Assembly (NCBI RefSeq): GCF_001625305.1
Contig: NW_017804587.1
Coordinates: 382,895 to 446,894, forward strand
Source: Branchiostoma belcheri
Taxonomy: Eukaryota; Chordata; Leptocardii; Amphioxiformes; Branchiostomatidae
Direction: 5' to 3'
DNA: 64,000 nt
This document shows, piece by piece, positions 13,401 through 22,232 of the stretch. The notes below the pieces were generated by a model. The model had not been told where the DNA came from. It saw only the letters and a list, made by a program, of their open reading frames with translations, and did not search any database. Position 1 is the first letter of the stretch; each line of letters starts with the position of its first letter. Both the position numbers and the translations under genes were made by a program.

Positions 13401-13807
13401 CCTTGGTAACTGGTGCTGTAGCAGACAGTCTGTTGAGTGTGTTGTGTCGTGTGGTGTTGGGTTACATTATGTAGCAGGACAAGAGTTGGAGGGCTGGTCT
13501 CCATATATTATATACATGTATGAATATGTTTGAGTAAGAATAAACAGAGCAGTACTTTGTTAGGCTAGACCATGTGATGGTAAACATTATGCATTTTGCT
13601 TTGGAAATGTTACATTTGTAGGTAGCTGCTGTTTTGTTCATGCCATAACTCATGCATCCATTCCACTCATTTCTACCTTTCCCTTGCAGGGAGAACATAA
13701 AGCAGGTGGCAAAGCTGCTGGTACAGATCCATGCCTTGGACCACGCCTTGCAGGTCGCCAGAGAACACAGCCTCAAGGACCTCAAACAGATCGTGGTCGG
13801 CCGGTAG
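1452..13807 (+). CDS. PAXBP1: PAXBP1 (GCFC1), 17 coding exons, 884 residues
   Basis: PAXBP1 is a nuclear GCFC-domain protein that in vertebrates links PAX3/7 to the H3K4 methyltransferase machinery; relatives act in splicing. Exons: 1452-1710, 1946-2067, 2377-2548, 4619-4855, 5365-5456, 5952-6169, 6621-6810, 8080-8203, 8716-8809, 9425-9540, 9980-10179, 10521-10668, 11219-11414, 11792-11858, 12334-12480, 13037-13191, 13690-13807. They sum to 2655 nt with every phase matching and a TAG stop. Hallmarks in order: FRVKKSSHSKR, IPDAATIHAARKRRQM, KSRLVREDENDRSDSEEE, WEQEQIRKGVSIPQ, FFQEMRGYVRDLVECLNEK, KRRIAEREARR, the GCFC region with ISLCLPKL, and RKTLDDDVFMPLYPK. The Q/Y-rich stretch in exon 6 and the K/E-rich coiled stretch in exons 2-3 are compositionally biased. 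The exon 9 donor (GTCGGA) is weak. The gene is near the vertebrate length. Introns 3 and 14 carry part-copies of the following exons. Confidence 0.96.
2747..4411 (+). mobile_element. 5'-truncated non-LTR (LINE) retrotransposon in PAXBP1 intron 3
   Basis: The element is bounded by an 11-bp direct repeat, aggtagtacat, at 2736-2746 and 4412-4422. It ends in a short (GAT)n run at 4398-4411, the simple-repeat 3' tail typical of RTE/L2-like LINEs. The open frame stops just inside the left repeat, as expected if 5' truncation happened during insertion. It lies in the same orientation as the host gene. The perfect target duplication and the undamaged reverse-transcriptase frame suggest a fairly recent insertion. 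The clade is not resolved: an endonuclease domain that would help is missing. Confidence 0.9.
2748..4400 (+). CDS. reverse transcriptase fragment of the intron 3 LINE
   Basis: The frame is open for 550 codons with no convincing start. Visible reverse-transcriptase motifs are NNKSPGLDNIP, ANYRGITLIPIAAKI, NQNGFRRGRSTITQI, motif A VDFRRAFDS (from 3315), motif B GVLQGDTLAPFLF, motif C DFADD (from 3639) with both catalytic aspartates, and FKYLGSHI. The C-terminal part contains LLYGAETWTLTTRLEKRLDG and LKHRRVKFAGHCHR, a tail common in LINEs of marine invertebrates. There is no APE-type endonuclease domain upstream, because the element is 5' truncated. An in-frame TAG at 2739-2741 lies in host DNA within the target duplication. 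The copy is probably immobile. Confidence 0.9.
   Translation, partial: KGGSQEKRKANWLSHFQSLLGEPPKVPLNQPLRKVQVSEQLNISTEPFSLDELKTVLNSFSNNKSPGLDNIPTIVWKDPMFHALLLHLCNNTFFTHKPPSAWLKGGIIPVPKKGDLTCAANYRGITLIPIAAKIYNKLLLNRIVPAVDPLLRRNQNGFRRGRSTITQILSLRRIIEEMRRCNKDLVLLFVDFRRAFDSIDRNTMFEILHLYGIPPPIIEAIKSLYTNTTATVVTSDGETSPFKVTAGVLQGDTLAPFLFIVVLDYILRLSLDSMQEKGLEIQPRRSRRHPAVNLTDLDFADDLALTTHLVKDAETLLQSLEKAATQVGLHCNESKTEFICTCPSNTTFELKSLSGICIKQVVDFKYLGSHIMNSERDFTVRKALAWVACNKLDNIWHSNISNGLKVQVFRAIVEPILLYGAETWTLTTRLEKRLDGTYTKLLRKAQNINWKQHPTRKNIYGSLPLVSLRLKHRRVKFAGHCHRAKEEVISSLLLWKPHGKTHSRKLTYPATLTRDTGLQQQDLPAAMEDRTLWRRVVQELAPSPSQGVDR
4541..4574 (+). pseudogene. decayed part-copy of PAXBP1 exon 4 start and its 3' splice site
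   Basis: A T-rich tract plus AG at 4539-4540 is followed by a stretch matching the start of exon 4 (4619 onward) at 24 of 29 positions, 78 bp upstream of the real exon. Read in the exon 4 phase it gives GVIPDASTMHQILMLGND and then a TGA, so use of this acceptor would truncate the protein. Confidence 0.75.
5051..5165. repeat. remnant of the CAGGGCT(T/C)GAAATA-ended repeat family
   Basis: The right end reads gtatttcaagccctg at 5151-5165 and the interior contains attacctgcaccagtgca. Reverse complements of both motifs occur near 10205-10250 in another PAXBP1 intron. The left end is degenerate. It is non-coding. Confidence 0.45.
7217..7240 (+). repeat. short (GT)n microsatellite in PAXBP1 intron 7
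   Basis: A run of TG dinucleotides is followed by further TG-rich sequence to about 7265. The open frame through it is not a gene. Confidence 0.85.
8989..9170 (+). repeat. SINE-like repeat in PAXBP1 intron 9
   Basis: The segment contains a B-box-like tttgatccctgg followed by a body with agggcact, gactttcctcactccaccca and gtgtaaaatgggta. The same body, in the same order, recurs at 42760-42840, and in inverse orientation around 31700-31780. Three copies sharing an ordered body beside a Pol III-like box suggest a tRNA-derived SINE. Confidence 0.6.
10199..10315. repeat. CAGGGCT-ended repeat remnant in PAXBP1 intron 11
   Basis: The left part has caaggcttgaaatatt and gcactggtgcaggtaatat, which are reverse complements of the motifs seen at 5118-5165. 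A second tagtgcaggtaaaatatgca follows at about 10296. No complete terminal repeats could be drawn. Confidence 0.4.
11421..11760 (+). repeat. 50-bp minisatellite directly after the exon 13 donor of PAXBP1
   Basis: About five copies of a 50-bp unit begin at 11481, 11531, 11581, 11631 and 11681. The unit core is tctgtatagccggtataact followed by gcccttcggtgtaacacacc. Decayed half-units run back to within a few bases of the donor GT at 11415. Reverse-strand open frames here (YRLYRYRSWC repeats) are artefacts of the repeat. Related sequence occurs at 14822-14875, 22478-22500 and 37059-37150. Confidence 0.9.
12175..12249 (+). pseudogene. part-copy of PAXBP1 exon 15 with its 3' splice site
   Basis: From ccaccctctag onward about 75 bp match 12323-12397 with one mismatch (CAT for CCT after GGGAG). 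The copy holds the acceptor AG at 12184-12185 and the first 64 bases of the exon, then diverges. Continued reading reaches a TAG at 12288-12290. The true exon is taken to be 12334-12480 because only it encodes the full conserved segment GLLNRYMLLALQNSDVNDD. Confidence 0.9.
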
Positions 13808-13865
13808 CACAGGGTTACCGCTAGGATAGCATGCCCTATGGGTACATGTAGTCAGGGAACATGGG

Positions 13866-13935
13866 CTATCAGGGCTCCAAATACCACCTGCATATGCAGG
13901 ATAGTACACTTAAAATTGCAGGTATTTCGAGCCCT
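13866..13935. mobile_element. tiny MITE of the CAGGGCTCNAAATACC family
   Basis: The left end agggctccaaatacc and right end ggtatttcgagccct are inverted repeats, each followed inward by ctgca/tgcag. The total is about 70 bp. The CAGGG-type terminus recalls hAT elements, but I could not find an 8-bp target duplication. Confidence 0.6.
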
Positions 13936-14637
13936 CACTATGAAAAGAGTCCTATGTGTAAAGTTTACACTACTAGTCTCCTTGTGGTCTTCTAACATGC
14001 ATCTAGGAAGTTATGAAGCAAATTCTTTCCAGAAATACCCAGTAGCAGAATTGATTGATCGCAGATACTTGTAGGTATGCCTGAATTGGGGATGGGGGGG
14101 GGGGACCTGGTCAGATTATACTGAAGGTGGGAGTCACTTTGAAGAAATCTGTCTCCATCATATGTGAAATCTAAATTGACAGTCATACTTGTATAGGACA
14201 ATTTGGAACAGAAATGGCCATACTAACAAACTTCCAATGTAATTTTGCTACTCCTTATTCTTGCATAAAAACTGTACATGTATGTGATTGGAAAAAAAAA
14301 CACAGATACATACCTCCTGTAAAAACTGTACAAGTACATAGTGGTGCAGTCTCTCTGCTAGCAGTCAGTAAAAAAATACTGTCCTAATATGATGTCTTTT
14401 CAGCTTTGTACATTGTACTATAGACTAGTGATCATCTTCATGACGAAATTTCTGCTTTGATCAACATTTCCTTGAAATTGGCTAGCAAACACTAAAAAAA
14501 GAATACATCATGATTTTTAGCACATCATAATCATGTCTGTAGATGAGTATTGTATAGACTGAGTGAGGAACTGTGAACATTGTACATACAGAGAAGAACT
14601 GTGAAAGTCTGGTGAAGGTCTACTGTCATAAAAGTCA

Positions 14638-14643
14638 AATAAA
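14638..14643 (+). terminator. probable PAXBP1 polyadenylation signal
   Basis: A canonical AATAAA lies 830 bp downstream of the PAXBP1 stop codon, followed by a T-rich stretch (aaaacattttttgcag). It is the best-placed hexamer I noticed before the next gene. Confidence 0.5.
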
Positions 14644-15755
14644 ACATTTTTTGCAGAGAAAATTTGTTAGAGACTGACTTTTGTCACTGTTATTAATTTC
14701 ATGTTATTTTATCGGAAAGGACATTGTGTAGTATTCTTCCTGTGGACAGCACACAAGTAGAGCAAGGGCAGTGACATGTTATTATGGCAGGCACAAGTTT
14801 ACAAAGGCTGGTATGTTTAAATCTGTACATGTATAGCCGGTATAACCGCCCTTTCTGCGTGCCCGGAGGCACCAGCCAACCAGAAGCGTTTTATACTCAT
14901 CGTCATCACAGACACGACTAACGGACTACCGCCAACTCTTTCTTATCAAAATAGCAGACACACATTTTTCAATGGTAGCCTGAATGCCTATTTACAAATT
15001 AAGAGACAAATTAACACATAGATCAGATCTATACATATTAACTATGCGCCTCAGACCTGACAAGTGACATTTATCTTGTGCCAGATTCTACAGTCTGCAT
15101 ATAAAGTTGCATAGATTGGTGCACAAAATAAGGAGTTCTTCCTGGATGGGTTGATATGGTGTGCTTGTTTTTGAGTGATCACCCAGTAGCTGTTGATTCT
15201 GGAGAGAGGGACGGTCATGTAAGGCTGGTCGTCTTGTAGCATTGATAAGTCAGATTTATACACCTATTAGTATGTATTAAAGATGTTCTTGTTCCTGAAA
15301 CAGTAGTACCAACACCACACACAAACTTTACCCGTGCTAAAACATTGGCTGTGATGTAATGATATTGTAGTATTGGCCTTCGAAACCCAATGCTGCACAG
15401 ACCGCGTCAGAAGTTGTCCGACAGGGTTGTCATTCTCTGACACATTTTATTTTGCCCTTCGGGTCTTTAACCGGAAACAGCGCAGAGTGGGGAAAGGTTA
15501 GGTCGCGTCGTCGAGTCTTTTTAAATCAGACGGTAGGACAAAATTCTTCATTTTGGTTCTTGTGATTGGAGTTGTCGATTGAAACTCCTGTCAGCCCGAG
15601 CTGATGCGACTCAGTACGTCGATTTTGTGTGACTGTATGCTTGGTCCATAGACATTACAATGTGTTGGCTTTGAGCCATGTTTCAATGACATTCTAGTGT
15701 ACTGTCAACATACTGACTTTCTTTTTCTACAAGTACATCGCAGCACCGTGACCAC

Positions 15756-18700
15756 ATGAGGACGAGGCGGCACTGTACGCAGCTCCTGGTGCTGGCTGTG
15801 TTGCTGATTGTGACGGCGAAGTTGTACACGCCGGGATCTGTGCGTTATACGGATGCACTGACCCGGAAAACTCAGGAAATTTGGGTCGGGGCCAACAGGT
15901 AGGAATAGCATCACAACACACTTCAACATAAGCTTACTTGTAAATAAAAATATGTAACACACACAACAACTGTCTCTGGAGCCGTATCCCTAGCCTATAC
16001 CCAACGGCAAACTCTACTCCTCTACCGGGGCAGCTCCCTTGGCATATTGGCTGTCTTTATGGCCAGTTTCTACTCTTTCCAGCCGCTTCTGAAGCCTGGT
16101 ATGAGCAAGGAGGTTTAACCTTCTTGGTATGAGCTACCACATTCCTATATTTTTAATTGGCCTGTAGTACTATTTTTGCTTTGTTCTTCTATTTGGAGTA
16201 TTCGTGTATTAAAAAATAAATTATTTTTCTTTTTACGATTACATTGTCTTTTTTCCCCAGAAATATCCCCGACGAAGCAAAAAATGAGGAGCAGAGACAG
16301 GGCAGCGTTAACTCCACATCGGTAGTGCAGAAAAACACACTAGTGGAAAAGCCGAAAGATGGACAGAAAAGGTACACACGTAACATAAAGACAAGTCGGT
16401 TGATAGATCTGATTAGACATTCAAAAAAGGCAAACGAAGACCAAAAAAGACAAACGGCGACTAAATTCTTTTTTTTTTTCGTTCACAGAAATCTCCCAGC
16501 AGAGAAAATAAAAATTGAAGGCGGAAGAAAACATGACAGTGTAACCAATACGTCGGCAGGGCAAAATGCAACAGTGGAAAAGCCGAAAGATGCAAAGTCT
16601 AAAAGGTACGTATGTAACAAAGTAAGACACAACCGGCGTCATTTGTAGAGCTGGAACTATCAGACTGTTGTGTATAAACGCGTCACAGGGTTTGAATTTT
16701 TAACTTTTGTGCGTTCCTTTAATTTCAGGAAGAAACACCCTTACTATAAATGGGTACCGGACGAGTCAGCTGCTGAGGAAAAGTTTCTGTCCGACCAGAA
16801 AGCCGTGCAGTCCGTACCGACGGAGGCGCCGGGATGGGTCTATAACAAAACGGCTGCCGACTTGTTTCGGTAAGAGGCCCCGTCTTTAACATTACAAATA
16901 CATTCCCGAGGGCTTTTTGGAAGTAAAACATGTATGGAAAGGAAAATATAATCATGATATAAGAGACTACGTCTAATGTTACGCTACATTCTACAACATA
17001 TGTGGTAATAGTTTTGACTTAGTTGGGTTTGACTTCATCTTCAAATGGTCTGATTACATATCATGGGTACCATCCTGGTTAGTTAACGTTCGGTAGCGAC
17101 TGTGTTTGTTTGGAGCTCCAGGTTTCCGATAATTGCGCAATGTCTAAAAAGAGATCTAATTTCTAGTCATTTTCCTTCACCCCACAGGAAGCAAGTCATC
17201 CACGGCGATCACCTTCAGAACGGAAGTTTCGTCACCACACAGGAGAACGCGCCTCTGAACTTCGTCATCACGCGCTACGAGCACAACACCACCATCTTGA
17301 ATGTCTCAAAGGAAGCCTTACACCGGTTTCCTAAAGTTGGTTGCACAGAATTCTTGTCCTTTCATATAAAATCAAAGAAGTCTAATAGTTATTATAGATA
17401 TACGTGGCCGTTACGTAACTCAGCAATCACTTAGTAACCATTTGACTGTTGGGGCAGCACAGATGATCTGACAACCAGTTTCTCCACCCTTTTGGTTTTC
17501 TATCTTCATCATGAAGATAGAAAACCAAAAGGGTGGAGAAACTGGTTGTTCATCTTTATGCTGTTTCTTTCATTTGTACTATAACGTTACTCCCATCTTG
17601 TTACCAATCCTCCCTTTACCGTTACTCGCATGATAGTTTGGACTAGTCCCGATGACCGTGACTCGATGGCCATGCCACTTCAGTTTCCTTTTCTCTCCCG
17701 TTGTTCTGCTCGCAGTGGTCAAATCTGCCACTTTCTTTTTTCGAATTCGAACCCGAACTGTGTTCGATTCGATCTGGGTAATTGGAACAGAACGCGTATT
17801 CCATTTCGGGTCACCTGAGGTCATTTACAATAAACCCGCACAGTCAGGCGCCTACAATGAGATTATACGAACACAACCTATCTTCTCGTTATTGTTTACG
17901 TCACGTTACAGTATATATCAAATATCATCATACTGCATTTCTTTTTCTGCCCAGAAAAGCCCATTTAAGGCCAGGGCCGCTGATCACTACCAGACGTGCA
18001 GTATAGTCGGGAACGGCGGGATCCTGAAGAGGAGCGGCTGTGGGAAGGAGATAGACGCCTCCGAGTTCGTGTTCAGGTGAGGATGGATAAAAACCAAGCA
18101 GATGTCAGGAGGGAAATACTACTAGTAACCGAATGAAACAAGAAGTGACGCAATTCTTTAACGCACGTATTCGCCATTTAACTACTATTTCTTTTCCATT
18201 GGAAAGAGTTCATGATACAATGCTATCGTGCGTCTAAGTCCAGTCTTGGTAGCATTAGTCCAATCCAATTTTTCAAAAGCATTTCTTGTTGCTATTCCCA
18301 CTTTCAATTGTAGCTGGAGAAAAAATGGTAGGAAGAATGCACACAATGTTCTTCTGGTGTTTTGCAGGTGCAACTTTGCTCCAATGGGGGATGAATATGT
18401 GAGAGACATCGGAAACAAAACAAGCCTCATCACCCTCAACCCTGGCATGATTGAGTATCAGTACGTTTTGTGTTATTCCCTCAAAATCTCCTACATGTAC
18501 TTCTAGAGAACTGAATACATTATGCAAAGTTTGCAATAGTACGATCAATCTAACACATAAATCATGATAACATAATTCCATTGTTATTTATTTTCGGATT
18601 TCTATATTGTTGCTTTACACTATGAGACAAAAACATGATTCATAATCATTTAATTGCAATGTTACTTGTGGACACTTAACTTAAACTTAAAGAGGGATTT

Positions 18701-19516
18701 GTTAATCAATCCAGGTACAATTCATTTAACAATGAAACAAAGCCTGAAAACGTGGCAGTTTTTGTGCGTGACCTCTCGAAGTACGGTGACAGCTACCTCT
18801 GGATTCCGGCCTTCTTCAGGCAGGATTACGTAGACTTGACCTTCGCCACACACCAGGCTCTGCGAGAAATCAGCCACAAGAGGAACCAACTCATCATACC
18901 TCATCCAGACTTTATAAAATCTGCGCAGGCGTACTGGTCAAGGAATGGACTCGGAGACCACAGGGCAACCACAGGTATATCTTATGAACTATTTTATGTT
19001 TTGTTTTGTTCTACCGTACTTCATTTCATCTTGTCTTATTCATGATTATTTTGCCAGTTTGCCCGTATTATAATAAAGGTTGGCAAAGTAACATGACCAA
19101 AATTATTTCGTTGTGTCCTATAGTTATAGCTTCCCAAGTATATTTTTTTAGCAATGAGTATATCGCCAAATACAGTGACTCAAGCAACTGGATATGGTTT
19201 TGGAAGTAACTGTTTTTGGTGTATCTTATCACCTGGATGTCTAACCTTCACCGACGCATTAAGTATATCCTCCCTTTCTTCCTTACTGTTTTATCTAGGA
19301 TTATACCTCATTAGTGCCGCCTCACAGATATGTGAGGAAGTGCACCTGTACGGGTTCTGGCCCTTCCATGCAGACAGGAGCAACAGACGCCTGACGGAGC
19401 ACTACTTTGACAACTCCCTCCCGACGAGAGCTCACAACGTTCCCGATGAGTTCAGACAACTCCTGCGTCTCCACAACTCAGGCGTTCTACGTCTGACCAC
19501 AAGGGCGTGTCAGTGA
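15756..19516 (+). CDS. ST8SIA-type alpha-2,8-sialyltransferase, 9 coding exons, 450 residues
   Basis: A GT29-family Golgi type II membrane enzyme that transfers sialic acid from CMP-sialic acid to sialylated glycans. Exons: 15756-15898, 16261-16371, 16489-16605, 16729-16869, 17188-17335, 17955-18076, 18368-18460, 18715-18974, 19299-19516 (1353 nt, all phases match, stop TGA). The N-terminus [19 protein letters not shown] is a short basic tail plus a signal anchor. Exons 2 and 3 encode the luminal stem and are duplicates of each other. Sialylmotif L is seen as [20 protein letters not shown]...FVFRCNFAPM, motif S as [20 protein letters not shown] followed by GFWPF, and the late motif as HYFD. 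Several N-glycosylation sequons lie in the stem. The exon 5 donor (GTTGGT) is weak, but no other choice keeps the frame. Which ST8SIA subgroup it belongs to cannot be settled by eye. Confidence 0.93.
16097..16134. repeat. mini palindrome flanked by 10-bp direct repeats
   Basis: The direct repeat tggtatgagc lies at 16097-16106 and 16125-16134. Between them is aaggaggtttaaccttct, an almost perfect hairpin of the caaggaggtt/aacctccttg type. The same palindrome recurs at 21149-21169 and in interrupted form at 50677-50722. Confidence 0.75.
17471..17549. repeat. perfect 79-bp palindrome in sialyltransferase intron 5
   Basis: Arms of 39 bp (17471-17509 and 17511-17549) are exact reverse complements around a single central C at 17510. 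The left arm starts acaaccagtttctccaccct. No flanking target duplication is evident. In RNA this would be a hairpin with no real loop, and in DNA it could extrude as a cruciform. Confidence 0.97.
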
Positions 19517-19917
19517 GGAGACAATACTGTATAATTCACCTGAGCAAAATTTCACCGTCTCAGGAAAATGGACATGTTTACAGAACTTAATCTTCAAGGT
19601 GGCAGCAAGCGCAGAGGGGCAGGGGAAAAGACAAATGATTTCATAATGGTAATGATAAGTTCATGATACAGTGGTGACCATCAAAACAGTAAACATTATT
19701 AAACTACAGTGAAAAAAAATCAGGAACTACAATATCTATGATTACAGCTTGAAACTTAACTTGACTGAACAATGAGAGATTGATGATGAACTGAACTATT
19801 GACAGAGAACTTAGATAAGTTAGAAGACAAGAATTTGGTGCATGGTTTGAACTGCACATGTGCCATGTGATGCATTGATATGTCAGAGAAATTAGAAGAT
19901 GACAATTTCAACACATT
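19517..19917. other. spacer between the convergent sialyltransferase and MTRES1 genes
   Basis: About 400 bp separate two stop codons on opposite strands. I see no exon, repeat or canonical AATAAA on either strand; both 3' UTRs must be short or overlap here. Confidence 0.5.
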
Positions 19918-21633
19918 TCAGTCCTCAGTCTGCTCGGTGACTCCGGGTCTCTTCTTGGGGTTAGGGACAGACAGGGCCTTCCATCTCCTCAGCTGCACGT
20001 AAGTGTTCCCTGACTGGGTCGTCCGGTTCTCGGTTTTTAGCAGCACAACGCGCGAGACGCTCATCGTCCCTTCCTGCCCCGTCTGTGTGCTCCGGATCAG
20101 GTCAACTGTATCCCCTTCCTTCAGCTGTGAACAATGAATGAATGAGTGAGTGAGTGAGTGAGTGAGTGAGTGAGTGAGTGAGTGAGTGAGTGAGTGAGTG
20201 AGTGAGTGAGTGAGTGAGTGAGTGAGCGAGTGAGTGCTGAGTGAGTGAGTGAGTGAAATAAGCTGAAAATATGCAATTTTTGATAACAAAGGACAATATA
20301 TTCATGTTCAGGTTCTGAATCTGAATATGCATCAAATTGTCCCCAGTTTTCCTGACTTACCGACATGCTTTTCTTTGACACTTTTTGTCCGTTCACCCTG
20401 ATTTTGTTGGCATAGAATTCCTCCTCAATTTTACTGAAAAAGGAACATAAAAAATACACAATAAATCAATAAAACTAAAGCTATCTGTTATTTGCGTTCT
20501 TTCAACATTTATTCCACCATTGCAGAGCTATCCAACAGCAATGCATAACCCTTGCATTGGGATCCCCTGGCTAATGTATTTCTATATCTCTGAATGGAAG
20601 AATGTGAAAATGAAATCAATCACAAATGTATTTGCACAACTTCATTCCTTTAAGGAGAAAACCAAGCCTTTTGTTGTCTTCAAAAATAGCAACTTGCATC
20701 CCGAAAGCACGATTTGGTTTCTCAGTGAAGTTTTAGGATAAAATATCAGTGAAGGTTAGATGTATCAGGTAATAAGATACGCCAAAAAAAATCATATCCA
20801 GTTGCTTGAGTAGCTGTTTTTTGGCGTGTTTTGTATAAAAGCTAAGAAAATAAACAGCAAATCCAGGAGACACCTACTGCCTGGATGTGTCCAGCCCAGC
20901 CTTTAGGAGAGCATCCAAACGTACAGAAGGCACCACCCTGGTGATGTCCTTGTAATCCTTGGGTTCGCTGGACTCTTTGGTGTCTTCATAGTCACTGTCA
21001 TCCTCCAGAGGGTCCTTCTCGGCTTCCTCATCACTTTCCTCGGTGTCGGAGGGCTCAGCTGGTCTCTGGGCTCCTTTTTTACCTGTCAAAAATCGACTGT
21101 CATTACTGTTGAAGGACTCTATAACAGACTGACTGTGTTCGCTAATACCAAGGAGGTTGAACCTCCTTGCTAATATTATTAATAGGGATAATAATTTTAC
21201 CAGGGAGGCTTGGCTACTAAAGGGGTTGACTGGCTGTGCATTGGAAGGGGAATGTTAACCTTTCTGCGGACTTTTTTTTTACCCTGGGATGATCTGACAC
21301 AATTCGCATTTTGATTTTAAAGTTGTATCACAGTCCGATGATGTGGGTCAACTATCAGTAGTTGACCATGCCCCCCTCCCCCTCCATGACAACCTACTCA
21401 TCCTTGTTACCTTTCTTTGAAGCGTAAGTCCGTGATAGATTCAGCATGGGGGAAAATCTATCTATCCTTGTAGTAACCCGTAGCGTACTAAGATGACACT
21501 TCGGTGGTCCTCCTTGCACGGGTCTTTGGTCAACAACTTGAAGAAGATGTGAAGTTTGCGGTCCAAGACATCTTGAGGGTTCACTTGGCCATTGTCTCGT
21601 TAAAATTCGTAATATCACCCCTCTTCTTATCAT
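19918..21633 (-). CDS. MTRES1: MTRES1 (C6orf203), mitochondrial transcription rescue factor, 4 exons, 235 residues
   Basis: MTRES1 is a mitochondrial matrix RNA-binding protein with an S4-like fold that supports mtDNA transcription and mitoribosome rescue. Exons, 5' to 3' on the minus strand: 21411-21633, 20878-21082, 20361-20433, 19918-20124 (708 nt, phases match). The first in-frame ATG gives MIRRGVILRILTRQW, arginine-rich and free of acidic residues, as expected of a mitochondrial targeting peptide. An acidic linker (DTEESDEEAEKD, DDSDYEDTKE) is followed by the S4-like part: VRLDALLKAGLDTSRHKIEE, FYANKIRVNGQKVSKKSM, KEGDTVDLI and YVQLRRWKALSVPNPKKR. These align in order with the human protein (240 residues). 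Intron 3 contains a long tetranucleotide repeat. The start codon is 600 bp from that of MIS18A on the other strand. Confidence 0.93.
20135..20256 (-). repeat. (GAGT)n tetranucleotide microsatellite in MTRES1 intron 3
   Basis: About 30 near-perfect units, with two interruptions near 20227 and 20237. Reverse-strand frames reading THSLTHSL are artefacts. The length makes it likely to be highly polymorphic. Confidence 0.95.
21141..21175. repeat. mini palindrome flanked by 7-bp direct repeats
   Basis: Direct repeats gctaata (21141-21147 and 21169-21175) flank caaggaggttgaacctcctt. The hairpin caaggaggtt-g-aacctccttg is perfect with a one-base loop. It lies in MTRES1 intron 1. Confidence 0.8.
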
Positions 21634-22232
21634 TTTGGACACTTCATTAGCTACACCTATTATACAACGTTGGTAAAATCCGAGGAAGGAAGAAACAAAC
21701 GCGCAAAGTAGGAATTTGAAAAGGAGATATCGGACGCACTTTTCTCTCAGGGCGCCGCCATCTTGACCGTTTTCTGCATGGATCAAAAGCGACTCCTATT
21801 AATGTGCTGCAGTACTGCAGTCACTTCAACATGGATCAAAAGCGACCTCTATTAATCACTTGCAGTACTGCACCCACTGGATGGTCGTTGGGGCCTTCTC
21901 CCATAGGGCGCCGCCATTTTGATTTCTGCTATAGGTGGCTATGATACCTTTTTTGTTGCCAGATTCAAACCCGATATTCAATGTTACATATCTTTGCTAA
22001 ATACAGAGTGATATAATATAAAAATAAATTACTTGTTATTAAAGCTGTATTTTATATGAAAATAAAGGTAATAAACATAATACAACACTATTGAGGGTCT
22101 CTTTTTGCAGGCATAAAATATATGTCGCTAAAGACAGCGTAATATTTACATACACTGCAAAGGCGCCAACGTTCGAGTTCGAAACAGTTCGCCATCTTAT
22201 CGAAGGTTTTGCCCGTGTTTTATCGGTAGAAT
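21634..22232. promoter_or_regulatory. bidirectional promoter region of MTRES1 and MIS18A
   Basis: Only 599 bp separate the two divergent start codons. Two GGCGCCGCCAT(C/T)TTG-type elements, at about 21750-21765 and 21906-21921, fit YY1 sites. A roughly 58-bp tandem duplication starting catggatcaaaagcga spans about 21778-21885. The MIS18A ATG itself sits in aatATGGCGGag. YY1-rich TATA-less promoters are common for housekeeping pairs; the promoter role is inferred. Confidence 0.65.

Larger units (their letters stand above)
13808..15755 (+). other. PAXBP1 3' flank and upstream region of the sialyltransferase gene
   Basis: No coding exon is supported here. An AATAAA at 14638-14643, 830 bp after the PAXBP1 stop, is a reasonable polyadenylation signal. 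A short inverted-repeat element lies at 13866-13935, and a single degenerate copy of the 50-bp minisatellite at about 14822-14875. A possible acceptor just before tacatcgcagcacc near 15734 suggests a non-coding first exon of the sialyltransferase gene farther upstream. Confidence 0.6.

Noticed and set aside
19918..20459. Reverse-strand THSL-repeat proteins
   Set aside because: They arise from the (GAGT)n microsatellite; the real MTRES1 exons on either side use splice sites that remove it.
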